Shown here piece by piece: positions 8,719 through 17,317 of a stretch of DNA of 64,000 bases. Made by a program: the position numbers and the translations under genes. The notes beneath the pieces were generated by a model that was not told the origin of the DNA, made no database searches, and saw nothing but the letters and a program-made list of their open reading frames with translations. How positions within the stretch are numbered: position 1 is the stretch's first letter; each line of letters opens with the position of its first letter. Origin of the DNA: Janthinobacterium sp. J1-1 (GTDB taxonomy: Bacteria > Pseudomonadota > Gammaproteobacteria > Burkholderiales > Burkholderiaceae_D); NCBI RefSeq assembly GCF_030944405.1, contig NZ_CP132339.1, positions 6,200,001 to 6,264,000 of the forward strand, given 5' to 3'.

Positions 8719-9612
8719 ATGGTAACCAAACTGACCCGCTACGCAATCACGCTGCTGCTGCTCGCCGCCGCCCTCTGGATCGGCAAGACCGTCTGGGATC
8801 GCTACATGGAATCGCCATGGACGCGCGACGGCCGCATCAAGGCCGACGTGATCAATATCAGCGCCGACGTGGCCGGCACCGTCACGCAGGTACTGGTGCG
8901 CGACAACCAGGTGGTGCACAAGGGCGACGTGCTGTTCGTGGTCGACAAGGAACGCTATGCGAGCGCGCTGGCCCAGGCCGAGGCCGCGCTGGCCGCGCAG
9001 CGCACGGAACAGGGCCGCCGCGGCAAGGAAGCGCAGCGCCGCGCCAGCCTGGACGCCAGCATCGTCTCGACCGAAAGCCGCGAAACGGCGGCGTTTGCCG
9101 CCAGCTCGGCCACTTCGCAGGTGCAGGGCGCGCTGGCCGCACGCAGCCTGGCGCAACTGAACCTGGAGCGCACCACCGTGCGCGCCCCGGTTGATGGCTA
9201 TGTCACCAATCTGAACGTGCACACCGGCGACTTTGCCGCCGTCGGCGCGCCCAAGCTGGCGGTGATCGACAGCGCCTCGTACTACGTCGTGGGCTACTTC
9301 GAAGAGACCAAGCTGGCCATGCTGGCGCAGGACGACAAGGCGGAAATGAAGCTGATGAGCGGCGGCACCCTGCACGGCCATATCGAGAGCATCGCGCGCG
9401 GCATCACCGACCGCGACGCCGCCACCGGCCGCGAACTGCTGGCCGACGTGAACCCCACCTTCAACTGGGTGCGCCTGGCCCAGCGCGTGCCGGTGCGCAT
9501 CCATATCGACCAGCTGCCGGCAAATCAGGTACTGGTGGCCGGCACCACCTGCACCGTGGTGATCACGCCGCATTCGGCGCCGGCGCCGGCGCCGCAAAAA
9601 GCCAAAGCCTAG
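8719..9612 (+). CDS. HlyD-family periplasmic adaptor (AaeA-like)
   Basis: 297 aa. An N-terminal membrane anchor (about 9-27) is followed by RDGRIKADVINISADVAGTV, the lipoyl half-motif, a helical hairpin (about 85-150) and the second half-motif LERTTVRAPVDGYV. This is the membrane-fusion protein that links the FUSC pump to the NodT channel. AAGGAAGG precedes ATG 8719. The stop codon overlaps that of the convergent SDR gene by 4 bp, which marks the operon end. Confidence 0.92.
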   Translation: MVTKLTRYAITLLLLAAALWIGKTVWDRYMESPWTRDGRIKADVINISADVAGTVTQVLVRDNQVVHKGDVLFVVDKERYASALAQAEAALAAQRTEQGRRGKEAQRRASLDASIVSTESRETAAFAASSATSQVQGALAARSLAQLNLERTTVRAPVDGYVTNLNVHTGDFAAVGAPKLAVIDSASYYVVGYFEETKLAMLAQDDKAEMKLMSGGTLHGHIESIARGITDRDAATGRELLADVNPTFNWVRLAQRVPVRIHIDQLPANQVLVAGTTCTVVITPHSAPAPAPQKAKA

Positions 9613-10355
9613 CGCCCGCCGGCGACGTCCAGGAACACTCCCGTCACATAGCTGGCGGCAGGACTGAGCAGGTACAAGATGCCTTCGGCCACTTCCTCGG
9701 GCTGGCCGCCGCGCTGCATCGGCACGCCAGCCTCCAGCCGCGCCACCCGGCCCGGCTCGCCGCCCGAAGCGTGGATCTCGGTGAAGATCAGGCCGGGCCG
9801 CACGCAGTTGACGCGGATGCCTTCCGGCGCCACCTCTTTCGCCAGGCCGATGGTCAGCGTGTCGACCGCGCCTTTCGAGGCCGCATAGTCGACATATTCG
9901 GCGCTGCCGCCCAGGCGCGAGGCCACCGACGACACATTGACGATGCGCCCGCCCTGCCCGCCGTTAGCGGTCGACATGCGCCGCACGGCCTGCTGGCAGC
10001 ACAGGAAATAACTGATCACATTGGTGCGCAGCACGCGCTCCATGCGCTGCACCGAAATATCGACCAGCCGGCACTTCTGCTCCAGCACGCCCACATTGTT
10101 GACCAGCGCGGTGATCGTGCCCAGGCGCGCATCGACTTCGCGAAACAGCCGTTCCACGTCCGCTTCCTGGCCGACGTCGGCCTGCACCGCGATCGCTTCA
10201 AAGCCTTCGGCGCGTATCTGCGCGCACAGCGCCTCCGCCGCCTGCGCGTCGCGCACATAGTTGATGCAGACCGCATAGCCCTGGCGCGCGGCCAGCAGGG
10301 CGGTGGCCGCGCCGATGCCGCGGCTGCTGCCGGTGATCAGGATGACTTCTTTCAT
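9609..10355 (-). CDS. SDR-family NAD(P)-dependent oxidoreductase
   Basis: 248 aa, classical short-chain dehydrogenase/reductase. The cofactor motif TGSSRGIG is at 8-15, NNVG at about 88, catalytic Ser in NVSSVAS, and the Tyr-Lys pair in YAASKGA. Length and motifs fit a FabG-like carbonyl reductase; the physiological substrate cannot be told. A terminator separates it from the upstream DsbA operon, so it is probably transcribed from its own promoter. Confidence 0.88.
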   Translation of the reverse strand: MKEVILITGSSRGIGAATALLAARQGYAVCINYVRDAQAAEALCAQIRAEGFEAIAVQADVGQEADVERLFREVDARLGTITALVNNVGVLEQKCRLVDISVQRMERVLRTNVISYFLCCQQAVRRMSTANGGQGGRIVNVSSVASRLGGSAEYVDYAASKGAVDTLTIGLAKEVAPEGIRVNCVRPGLIFTEIHASGGEPGRVARLEAGVPMQRGGQPEEVAEGILYLLSPAASYVTGVFLDVAGGR

Positions 10356-10371
10356 CGTTGCTCCATGATGT

Positions 10372-10395
10372 TAAAAAGCCCGCACTGGGCGGGCT
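10372..10395 (-). terminator. Intrinsic terminator after the small membrane protein gene
   Basis: AGCCCGC (10377-10383), loop ACTGG, GCGGGCT (10389-10395); on the minus strand it is followed by a run of five T. It ends the DsbA-like/small-protein transcript before the SDR gene. Confidence 0.78.
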
Positions 10396-10416
10396 GGTGG
10401 GGTACTGCTGCGGCGA

Positions 10417-10623
10417 TCAAGGCCGCACGTGTGTCATCGCATACGCCAGGTGCTGCCACCAGTGCGCGCGCGACTGCGCGGCCGCCAGGCACCGCGCGTC
10501 GGCTTCGGCGCAGGCCTTGCTGGCCAGCGCGTTGCGCTGGTTTTCCACATTGACGACGGCCAGCGCCAGCCAGGCGACGAGCGCCAGGGCGACTGCGCAC
10601 AAGGTCCAGGGCAGCTGTTTCAT
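10417..10623 (-). CDS. Small single-span membrane protein, paralogue of 2923-3234
   Basis: 68 aa. Almost at once after MKQLPW it enters a membrane segment (LCAVALALVAWLALAVV), followed by VENQRNALASKAC, a second Cys (ARCLAAAQ) and SRAHWWQHLAYAMTHV. This is the tail of the longer protein at 2923-3234. It starts 3 bp after the DsbA-like stop and shares its transcript, so a role near periplasmic thiol chemistry is conceivable but unproved. Confidence 0.7.
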   Translation of the reverse strand: MKQLPWTLCAVALALVAWLALAVVNVENQRNALASKACAEADARCLAAAQSRAHWWQHLAYAMTHVRP

Positions 10624-10626
10624 GGC

Positions 10627-11316
10627 TTATTTCTTCGCCGGCGCGGGTGCGCCACCGCGCTCTTTCAGGGTGCGCGCCACCAGTTCATCCATCACGCGCA
10701 AGGTCGCTTCCTGGGTCTGGCGCTCGGACTGGCCCGGACGCGACAGCTGTGCCGGCGAGGTCACGAAACGGCCATCGATGACGATGGTCGGCGCGCTGTC
10801 GATCTTGCTGGCGGTGATCAGCTGCTCGTTGCGTTTGAGCTTGGTCTGGACGCCGAACGAGTTGAACATTTCCAGGTATTTCGCCTTGTCGATGCCGTTC
10901 TTGACCAGCAGGTCGAGGATGGCGCCGTCGGTCATCAGGCGGTTGCGCTCGACGTGGATGGCGCGGAAGATCTTGTCGTGGTACTGCTCCAGCACGCCCA
11001 TGGTTTCCAGGGTGGCGTAGGCATGCGCCTGCGGATCTTTCGGGCCCGAGAAAGCCAGATGGACGCGGCGGAAGGCGATCTTGTCGCCCTGTTTCTTGAC
11101 CCAGTCATGCATCAGCGGATCGAGCACATTGCAGTGCGGGCACGAGTACATGAAGAACTCGACCACTTCCACTTTCTTGCCGGTGTCGCTGCGCTGCGGC
11201 GTGGCCAGCGTGGTAAAGCCCGTATCGGCGGCGATTGCGCCACCGCTGGCGGCGAGGAGAAAAGTAGCGGCAAGCACGGGGCTCAACAGGGAACGCAGGA
11301 AGCGCGGGAAACGCAT
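10627..11316 (-). CDS. dsbA: DsbA-like thiol:disulfide interchange protein
   Basis: 229 aa with a signal peptide (MRFPRFLRSLLSPVLAATFLLAASGGAIA), a thioredoxin fold with the active site CPHC (MYSCPHCNVLDPLM), an inserted helical domain and the cis-Pro loop SAPTIVIDGRF. It would oxidise cysteines of exported proteins in the periplasm. Start: of MMKDMTMR, the ATG at 11316 has AAGGA at 7 nt; the alternative at 11322 has almost no spacing. The barrel protein gene lies upstream in the same direction with a 147-bp gap. Confidence 0.9.
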   Translation of the reverse strand: MRFPRFLRSLLSPVLAATFLLAASGGAIAADTGFTTLATPQRSDTGKKVEVVEFFMYSCPHCNVLDPLMHDWVKKQGDKIAFRRVHLAFSGPKDPQAHAYATLETMGVLEQYHDKIFRAIHVERNRLMTDGAILDLLVKNGIDKAKYLEMFNSFGVQTKLKRNEQLITASKIDSAPTIVIDGRFVTSPAQLSRPGQSERQTQEATLRVMDELVARTLKERGGAPAPAKK

Positions 11317-11463
11317 GGTCATATCCTTCATCATAGTGGTCGTGAACAGTGCGAGGTTACCATTTTTTGCGCGCTTGCATCGAGGGCCGATGTCAAAAAA
11401 GGCCAGTGGCGGCCCGCGCGCCATGCCGCTTAAGCCCTGTTTAAGTACCGGGGCGGGCCGGAC

Positions 11464-13038
11464 TCAGAACTGGTAGCGCGCCGACAGGCGCAACTGGCGC
11501 GTATCGTTCTGGTAAATGCTCGAGCGGCAGGCCCGCGCATCGCCATAATGGCGGCGGTCGGTCAGGTTGCTGGCCGCCAGTTCCAGCTGCCAGGCGCCGG
11601 CCTTGTAGGCATAGTGGCCGTCAACCGTGGCAAACGCCGGCACCTGCGCCAGGCAGCTGTTGTCGAAGTCATTGCCATAGCGCAGGGCGCGCAGCCACTG
11701 CACGCCCAGGTCGGCACTGCTGCGGCCTGGCGGCGTCCAGTACAGGCGGGCCGTGGCCAGCGTCTTGGGCACCAGCGCGATATCGGCGCCGTCGTACGGA
11801 TAGTCATCATAGCGGGCATGCGCCTGCTGCAGTTGGCCCTCGATGCGCCAGGCCGGCGACAGCGCCATGCTGGCCTCGATCGCCAGGCCGTCGCGCCGGG
11901 CCGGCTCCAGGTTGCCCGCAAAACCCTGCTGGTTCAGTTCCACCAGGCTCTGGTCGAACACGATCCTGGTCACCAGGCGCTCGCTGAACAGGCGCAGCGA
12001 TGCGCTGCGCTCCTTGCCGCTCCAGTTCAATCCCACTTCACGCTGGTAGCGCAGCTGGCCCGCCAGCGGCCGGTAGCCGGCGCTGGTATAGCCATCGTCA
12101 TCGATACGGTAGCTGCGCGCCGTCTTGGCATACACGCTGGTGTCGGGACGCAGCAAAAAGCTGGCCTGCAGGTCCCAGGCGCGCTGGTTTTCCCAGTCGC
12201 TGCCGCCGGCCGGCAAGTCCGACGGGTCGAGGTGAAACTGTTCACGGCGCAGGCCGAGCAGCAGGCGCGGCGCATGCACGCCGCCAAACGCCAGTTCTTC
12301 GCGCAGCAGCAGCGCGCGCGCATGCTGGCGGCGCGTCAGGTCGCTGGCGCTGTCTTCGGTCGAGCGCGCCGTGCGGCGCTCCCATTGCATCAGGTCGACG
12401 CCAAGTTCGGTATCGGTGCCGACCGTGCCCAGCTTGCCATAGTGGCGCAGGCGCGGTGCCAGTTGCAGCTGGCGGCTGCGGTATGACGACACATCGCTGC
12501 CGGTGTCGCCGGCGTAGGTGGCTTGCGCGCGCTTTTCGCGCAAGGTCGCTTCCACGCCGAGCTCCAAGTTGCCGACATAGCGCTGCACGAAAGCGCTGGC
12601 GCGCGCCACGTCGTAGCGGTAGCGGTCGTCCGGCCAGGCGGCCAGCGGCCAGGCAAGCGCCTTGAGCGCGGTGAATGGCGCGGGGTAGCGGGTTTCCTGC
12701 TCGACCTTGTCGGCACTGAAGCCGAACCGGCCCTGGCGCGACTTCCATTCCGCGCCGAGGCTGGCGCTACGCTCCAGAAACACGCTGCCATCGAGGTAAT
12801 TGCCATTGCGCACCACGTCCAGCGCGGCATCGAGCGACCAGCCCTGCTGGTCGCGCGCCACGCTGGCATGTCCGCTGCGCTGGCCATTCCCGCCCACCTC
12901 GGCCGACAATTCGCCCGAGGTGACAGGCACAGCCGGCGCGCCCTCCTGCCGCGCCTGCTGTGCCAGCGCCGGCATGGCCAGGCCGCACAACAGCACGGTG
13001 CGGACGGCGATCATCAGGGTGGACAGGGCAGGCATCAT
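11464..13038 (-). CDS. TonB-receptor-like outer-membrane beta-barrel without plug domain
   Basis: 524 aa. A signal sequence (about 1-28) leads directly into amphipathic beta-strands. The last third has TonB-dependent receptor barrel motifs (ATVDGHYAYKAGAWQLELAASNLTDRRHY) and the chain ends in Phe (YQF), the outer-membrane insertion signature. The roughly 130-residue plug domain and a TonB box are absent, and the length is short for a receptor. It may be a degenerate receptor or a passive barrel. ATG 13038 lacks a clear ribosome-binding site; ATG 13014 (MIAVRTVLLCG) is an alternative start. The LysR gene lies upstream on the same strand. Confidence 0.75.
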   Translation of the reverse strand: MMPALSTLMIAVRTVLLCGLAMPALAQQARQEGAPAVPVTSGELSAEVGGNGQRSGHASVARDQQGWSLDAALDVVRNGNYLDGSVFLERSASLGAEWKSRQGRFGFSADKVEQETRYPAPFTALKALAWPLAAWPDDRYRYDVARASAFVQRYVGNLELGVEATLREKRAQATYAGDTGSDVSSYRSRQLQLAPRLRHYGKLGTVGTDTELGVDLMQWERRTARSTEDSASDLTRRQHARALLLREELAFGGVHAPRLLLGLRREQFHLDPSDLPAGGSDWENQRAWDLQASFLLRPDTSVYAKTARSYRIDDDGYTSAGYRPLAGQLRYQREVGLNWSGKERSASLRLFSERLVTRIVFDQSLVELNQQGFAGNLEPARRDGLAIEASMALSPAWRIEGQLQQAHARYDDYPYDGADIALVPKTLATARLYWTPPGRSSADLGVQWLRALRYGNDFDNSCLAQVPAFATVDGHYAYKAGAWQLELAASNLTDRRHYGDARACRSSIYQNDTRQLRLSARYQF

Positions 13039-13132
13039 GGCGGCGGGCTGGATAGTATGCGGCGCCGAACGATACGGCAAAGGCGCCTTATTATACTCAG
13101 GGCTTGCAACATGACAACCTATGCAACCACCC

Positions 13133-14023
13133 TCAGCCACCCAGCCGCCCTTCTTCGGCCAGGAAATCGATAAAGGTGCGCACCTTCGACGACAGGTAGC
13201 GGCGGCTGGTGTAGACGGCATGCACCTTGCCGCCGACCAGGGTGTAATCGCCGAACAGGCGCACCAGGCGGCCGGCCGCCAGGTCGGCATCGGCCTGCCA
13301 CGAGGGCAGCAGCGCGATGCCCATCGCGTCCAGCGCGGCCGCATGCAGCAGGCTTTCATTATTCGATTGCAGGACCGGCTGGAATTTGACCTTGAGGGTG
13401 CCCTGCGGGCCGTCGAAGGGCAGTTCATTGCCTGTCGCCATCAAGGAATAACTGATCATGGCGTGCGCGGCCAATTCCTGCGGCAGGCGCGGCGTGCCAA
13501 AACGGGCCAGGTAGGCCGGCGCGGCCACCAGATAAAACATCACCTTGCCGACCGGGCGCGCGATCAGGGCCGGCGACGGCGCCTGGCTGACGCGCAGGGC
13601 CAGGTCGAAACCTTCTTCCACCAGGTTCACCACCCGGCCGCTCAGGTCGATATCGAAGGTCACTTCCGGAAAACGCTCGCGGTAGGCGGCCAGCGTGCGC
13701 GTAAAAATCGGGTTGGCGAACCAGACCGGCGCGCTCAGGCGCAGCATGCCGCGCGGCACCACCGTCGTGCGGCCCACGGTCGCTTCGACTTCATCGAGAT
13801 TGTCGAGCATGTCGCGGCACTGCTCGAAATACACCTTGCCGATTTCCGTCAGGCTCAGGTGGCGGCTGCTACGGTTGAGCAACCTGGCATCGAGGTGGCG
13901 CTCCAGGTGCATCACATGCTTGCTGACCATGGCCGGCGACAGCCCCAGGCGCTCGCTGGCGCGCACGAAACTGTCCAGTTCCACCACGGCGCGAAACACG
14001 CGCATGCTGCGCAAGGTATCCAT
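13133..14023 (-). CDS. LysR-family transcriptional regulator
   Basis: 296 aa. The N-terminal winged HTH (about 1-60; MDTLRSMRVFRAVVELDSFVRASERLGLS) is followed by a substrate-binding domain (about 90-290). It diverges from the DODA-type dioxygenase gene across 113 bp that hold two palindromes, TGATATATCA (14051-14060) and TTGATCAA (14073-14080), so control of that gene is the natural prediction. The effector is unknown. Confidence 0.9.
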   Translation of the reverse strand: MDTLRSMRVFRAVVELDSFVRASERLGLSPAMVSKHVMHLERHLDARLLNRSSRHLSLTEIGKVYFEQCRDMLDNLDEVEATVGRTTVVPRGMLRLSAPVWFANPIFTRTLAAYRERFPEVTFDIDLSGRVVNLVEEGFDLALRVSQAPSPALIARPVGKVMFYLVAAPAYLARFGTPRLPQELAAHAMISYSLMATGNELPFDGPQGTLKVKFQPVLQSNNESLLHAAALDAMGIALLPSWQADADLAAGRLVRLFGDYTLVGGKVHAVYTSRRYLSSKVRTFIDFLAEEGRLGG

Positions 14024-14050
14024 CGGATTCCATCATCAACAAAACGGCAA

Positions 14051-14101
14051 TGATATATCAATATTTGGCGTCTTGATCAACTTCTGGCGCATGACTATAG
14101 T
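14051..14101 (+). promoter_or_regulatory. Predicted promoter and operator of the DODA dioxygenase gene
   Basis: TTGATC (14073-14078), 17 nt, TATAGT (14096-14101). The -35 hexamer is embedded in the palindrome TTGATCAA, and a second palindrome TGATATATCA lies at 14051-14060. These are plausible contact sites for the divergent LysR regulator. The promoter call is by consensus; the operator call is inference. Confidence 0.5.
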
Positions 14102-14136
14102 AGGAGCATTCCCAGCCATCCACCATCGGAGCCGCC

Positions 14137-14952
14137 ATGTCCAGCCCTGCCTTCCCTACCTATTTCCTGTCGCACGGCGGCGGCCCGTGGCCGTTCATGA
14201 AAGACCAGTTCGGCGGCCGCTACGATGTGCTCGAAGCCTCGCTGCAGGATATTCCGCGCCAGATCGGCGCGCGCCCCAAAGCCGTGCTGGTGGTGACGGC
14301 CCACTGGGAAGGGCCGCAATTCCTGGTCTCGGCCAGCCCGCAGCCCGGCATGATCTACGATTACTCGGGTTTTCCGCCGCACACCTATCAGATCCGGTAT
14401 CCGGCGCCCGGCGCGCCCGAGCTGGCGGCACACGTGAAAACCCTGCTCGACGCGGCCGGCCACCCTGCCCGCCTCGACCATGAACGGGGTTTTGACCACG
14501 GCACTTTCAGCGCCCTGTTCCCGATCTACCCGCAGGCCGACATGCCGCTGGTGCAACTGTCGCTGAAGCACGGCTACGATGCGCTGACCCACGTCGAGGT
14601 GGGCCGCGCCTTGGCCAGCCTGCGCCGGCAGGGCGTGCTGATACTGGGCAGTGGTCTGTCCTACCATAACCTGCGCCAGTTCGGCCAGCCCGGCGCCGTC
14701 GCCTCGCACCAGTTCGACGCCTGGCTGCGCCACGCCATGGCCCTGCCGCCGGCCGAGCGCCTGGCGCAGCTGCTGGCCTGGGACCAGGCACCGGGCGCAC
14801 GCCAGGCCCACCCGCAGGAAGACCATCTGCTGCCCCTGATGGTGGCGCTGGGCGCGGCCGAGCAGGAGGCGGCGCAGGTGGTGTACCACGAGGATGATTT
14901 TTTTGGCGCGCTGGCGGTGAGCAGTTTCCGGTTCGGCGCCGCCGCCGCATAA
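14137..14952 (+). CDS. ygiD: DODA-type extradiol ring-cleavage dioxygenase
   Basis: 271 aa, LigB/DODA superfamily. Metal and active-site histidines are visible in YFLSHGGGPW, VVTAHWEG, HERGFDHGTF and LGSGLSYHN. The E. coli homologue YgiD opens DOPA at the 4,5 position with Fe or Zn bound. A LysR gene stands divergently upstream, a frequent arrangement for this family. A strong terminator follows 1 bp after the stop codon. Confidence 0.9.
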   Translation: MSSPAFPTYFLSHGGGPWPFMKDQFGGRYDVLEASLQDIPRQIGARPKAVLVVTAHWEGPQFLVSASPQPGMIYDYSGFPPHTYQIRYPAPGAPELAAHVKTLLDAAGHPARLDHERGFDHGTFSALFPIYPQADMPLVQLSLKHGYDALTHVEVGRALASLRRQGVLILGSGLSYHNLRQFGQPGAVASHQFDAWLRHAMALPPAERLAQLLAWDQAPGARQAHPQEDHLLPLMVALGAAEQEAAQVVYHEDDFFGALAVSSFRFGAAAA

Positions 14953-14991
14953 AAAAAGCGCCGCGACATGCAATGTTCGCGGCGCTTTTTT
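14953..14991. terminator. Bidirectional intrinsic terminator
   Basis: AAAAAGCGCCGCGA (14953-14966) pairs perfectly with TCGCGGCGCTTTTT (14977-14990) around a 10-nt loop. It lies between the convergent dioxygenase and ylqF genes and can serve both. Confidence 0.92.
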
Positions 14992-15005
14992 ACTTCAACG
15001 GCAGA

Positions 15006-15953
15006 TTACGTTCCGCGCTTGCCGCGCGCCGCATTTTTCGCCTTTTCAGCCGCGATCGCTGCCGCAACCGCGGCTTTTTCCGCCATCTCGGCAGCATGCT
15101 GTGCCAGCAGCGCCGCGCGCGTGTCGGGTGTTTCCAGCGAGATGCGTCCCAGGATGCCGCTGCGGTAGTCGAGCAGCAAGGTGTGCGAGGCTTTCTCGAA
15201 GTCGTAGTCGCCGCCCTTGATGCGGAAGCCGCGTTTGGCGGCGATGCCTTCGACCACGCCGATGGCGTCCACTTCGCCGGTCTTGGTGCCGTAGCGCGTG
15301 GCCAGCAGCTCAGGATAGCGCTTCAATAATTCCTCGGCCAGGAACACGGCCACTTCTTCCTCGATCAGCGCATTCGAGCCGATCGCATGGCTGGCCGCCA
15401 GCATCAGGCCGTCGCTGGGGATGGCGATCTTCGGCCACAGCATGCCGGGCGTGTCGACCAGGATGGTGTTCTTGTCGAGGTACAGCTTTTGCTGCATTTT
15501 CGTCACGGCCGGCTCGTCGCCCACTTTCGCCACCCGCTTTTTCAGCAGCGCATTCATCAGGGTCGACTTGCCCACGTTGGGGATGCCCATGATCATGATG
15601 CGCAGCGGTTTCGTCGGTACGCCACGGTGCGGCGCCAGCGACTTGGCCAGCTCGGGAATGCGCGCCACGTCGCCCGGTTTCTTGGTCGTCATCGCATATG
15701 CGGTCACGCCTTCCTGGGCATTGAAGTACGCCACCCAGGCGGCGGTCGCGGCCGGGTCGGCCAGGTCGGTCTTGTTGAGGATCTTCAGGCAGGGGCGCTG
15801 GCGAAACAGGCGCAGCTCGTCCACCATGGGATTGCAGCTGGCTGCCGGCAGGCGCGCGTCGACCACTTCAATCACCAGGTCGGTGTTTTCCATGGTCTCG
15901 GCCGCTTTCTTGCGGGCCGCGTTCATATGTCCTGGGTACCATTGTATCGCCAT
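15006..15953 (-). CDS. ylqF: Ribosome biogenesis GTPase YlqF/RbgA
   Basis: 315 aa. The circularly permuted G-motif order is diagnostic: NKTD (G4, about 60) precedes GIPNVGKST (G1, about 122) and DTPG (G3, about 167). The N-terminus MAIQWYPGHMNAARK is the family signature. It helps late assembly of the large ribosomal subunit. The C-terminus is an unusual Ala/Glu/Lys-rich helix (LLAQHAAEMAEKAAVAAA) ending in basic residues, probably a rRNA-binding tail. Confidence 0.93.
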   Translation of the reverse strand: MAIQWYPGHMNAARKKAAETMENTDLVIEVVDARLPAASCNPMVDELRLFRQRPCLKILNKTDLADPAATAAWVAYFNAQEGVTAYAMTTKKPGDVARIPELAKSLAPHRGVPTKPLRIMIMGIPNVGKSTLMNALLKKRVAKVGDEPAVTKMQQKLYLDKNTILVDTPGMLWPKIAIPSDGLMLAASHAIGSNALIEEEVAVFLAEELLKRYPELLATRYGTKTGEVDAIGVVEGIAAKRGFRIKGGDYDFEKASHTLLLDYRSGILGRISLETPDTRAALLAQHAAEMAEKAAVAAAIAAEKAKNAARGKRGT

Positions 15954-16142
15954 GCTCTTGCCTTCAAAATCGTTCAGTCAATCCGCTATTTTACGTGGTT
16001 GACGGCGCAGCGTCCTGTTTACCGGCGCCGACGCACGCCGTTCGTCGCCGAACGAGACAATTGGTGATAATTCCATGCTAACCATGATGCTAACATCCGC
16101 GCTCCTGCGCCTGCGCCCACCGTCCCCGACCCCGACCGCCCC

Positions 16143-16907
16143 ATGCCATTTGCCCGCCTGTCCCTGCTTGCCCTGCTGGCCTGCTGCCTGTCACCCGCCC
16201 AGGCGCAAGACGCCGGCGCGCCGCTGGACAGCCACGCCGAACAGATCGTCGACGTGCGCGGCACGGCGGACCCCGACCTGCAGCCGTATCGCACCATGCT
16301 CAAGGGACTCGACGCGTATGCCGATCATCAACGCCTGGCGCCCACCGCGCCGCTGCGCTTCAAGCTGCTGGCCGCCACGCCCGCCGTCTCGATGACGGGC
16401 GCCACCCTGCGCCTGGAAGCGGACAATCTGTCGATCGCGATTCCGCTGGCCAACGACGGCACGTTCGCCCTGGCGCGTGACAAGACGGCGTTTGACGCGA
16501 ACGCCGACCTGGTCAGCAACAGGAAGCGCAGCTCGGTGCGCTGGCGCCCCAGCATCGTCACGCCGGGCCTGCCGGCCAATGTGCGCCGCCTGGGCGACTT
16601 GCGCCTGGAATGCGAGGTGCGCTGGGCGGTGGAGCAGGACGCCCTGCCGTTCATGCGCCGCAACCTGTTCAAGCTGGCCGGCGGCCCCTGCCATTCGGCC
16701 ATGATCAGCGTGCCGTATCCGGTCGGCCGCACCCTGGCCGGGGTACTGCTGCGCTCGGGCGAACGCAGCGTGCGCCTGCCCTTGAGCGACGACCGCAACC
16801 GCTACACGCCGCCGCTGCACGACAGCAGCTGGAATGACGATACCTTGCTGACCTTCAGCTACGCCGACGAAGAACATGCCGCCACGCCAGCGCTTAAAAC
16901 CATGTAA
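16143..16907 (+). CDS. Periplasmic protein of unknown function
   Basis: 254 aa with a signal peptide (MPFARLSLLALLACCLSPAQA-QD). The mature part is predicted beta-rich (LRFKLLAATPAVSMTGATLRLEADNLSIAIPLANDGTFAL), with landmarks PGLPANVRRLGDLRLECEVRWA and two Cys (LECEVRW, GGPCHSAM). I recognise no named family. It is alone on its strand, 189 bp from ylqF. The stop codon lies inside a 9-bp inverted repeat. Confidence 0.75.
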   Translation: MPFARLSLLALLACCLSPAQAQDAGAPLDSHAEQIVDVRGTADPDLQPYRTMLKGLDAYADHQRLAPTAPLRFKLLAATPAVSMTGATLRLEADNLSIAIPLANDGTFALARDKTAFDANADLVSNRKRSSVRWRPSIVTPGLPANVRRLGDLRLECEVRWAVEQDALPFMRRNLFKLAGGPCHSAMISVPYPVGRTLAGVLLRSGERSVRLPLSDDRNRYTPPLHDSSWNDDTLLTFSYADEEHAATPALKTM

Positions 16908-16935
16908 ATATTGCCGAAAGGATTTTAATATTTAC
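16904..16935 (+). terminator. AT-rich stem-loop over a stop codon
   Basis: GTAAATATT (16904-16912) and AATATTTAC (16927-16935) form a perfect 9-bp stem with a 14-nt loop, followed by TTTT. The first arm overlaps the TAA of the preceding gene. It is weak as an intrinsic terminator because the stem is almost all A-T. Confidence 0.35.
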
Positions 16936-17035
16936 TTTTAGCAATAAAAATGTGTTTTAATATCGCCTCTTGAATGAAAGGTAATTGTTTCAATTTAACA
17001 ATAGTATATTGAAGCAAGCGAAGGGTATGAGCATC

Positions 17036-17317
17036 ATGATGAGGGAAGACACGGGCCGGCAATCGCCATTGCATGTCGCCGCGCTGGAAGAGCGTTTGAA
17101 ACGCCAGAGCGCCGATACGGCCGGCCTGCAGGCGCTGTACGACCAGCTGGTCAATGAAATCAAGCACCACCGCGACATGCTGCACCTGGACAGCTTCGAC
17201 GCCGACAAGTCGGCCGCCGTCTACTCGCAGGCCTGGCGCGCCTTCATGGCCGGCGACGCCTGCGATTTCCAGACCCACCGCCACCTGAATACCAGCACCC
17301 GCCTGTCCATCTTTTAA
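17036..17317 (+). CDS. Small helical protein of unknown function
   Basis: About 93 aa, mostly charged helix (LHVAALEERLKRQSADTAGLQALYDQLVNEIKHHRDMLHLD), then a short acidic/aromatic tail. No membrane segment. ATG 17036 has AAGGG 10 nt upstream; ATG 17027 is too close to that site, and the TTG-initiated longer frame at 16985 has no site. The 3' end overlaps the stop of the convergent HDAC-like gene by 4 bp. The function is unknown. Confidence 0.6.
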   Translation: MMREDTGRQSPLHVAALEERLKRQSADTAGLQALYDQLVNEIKHHRDMLHLDSFDADKSAAVYSQAWRAFMAGDACDFQTHRHLNTSTRLSIF

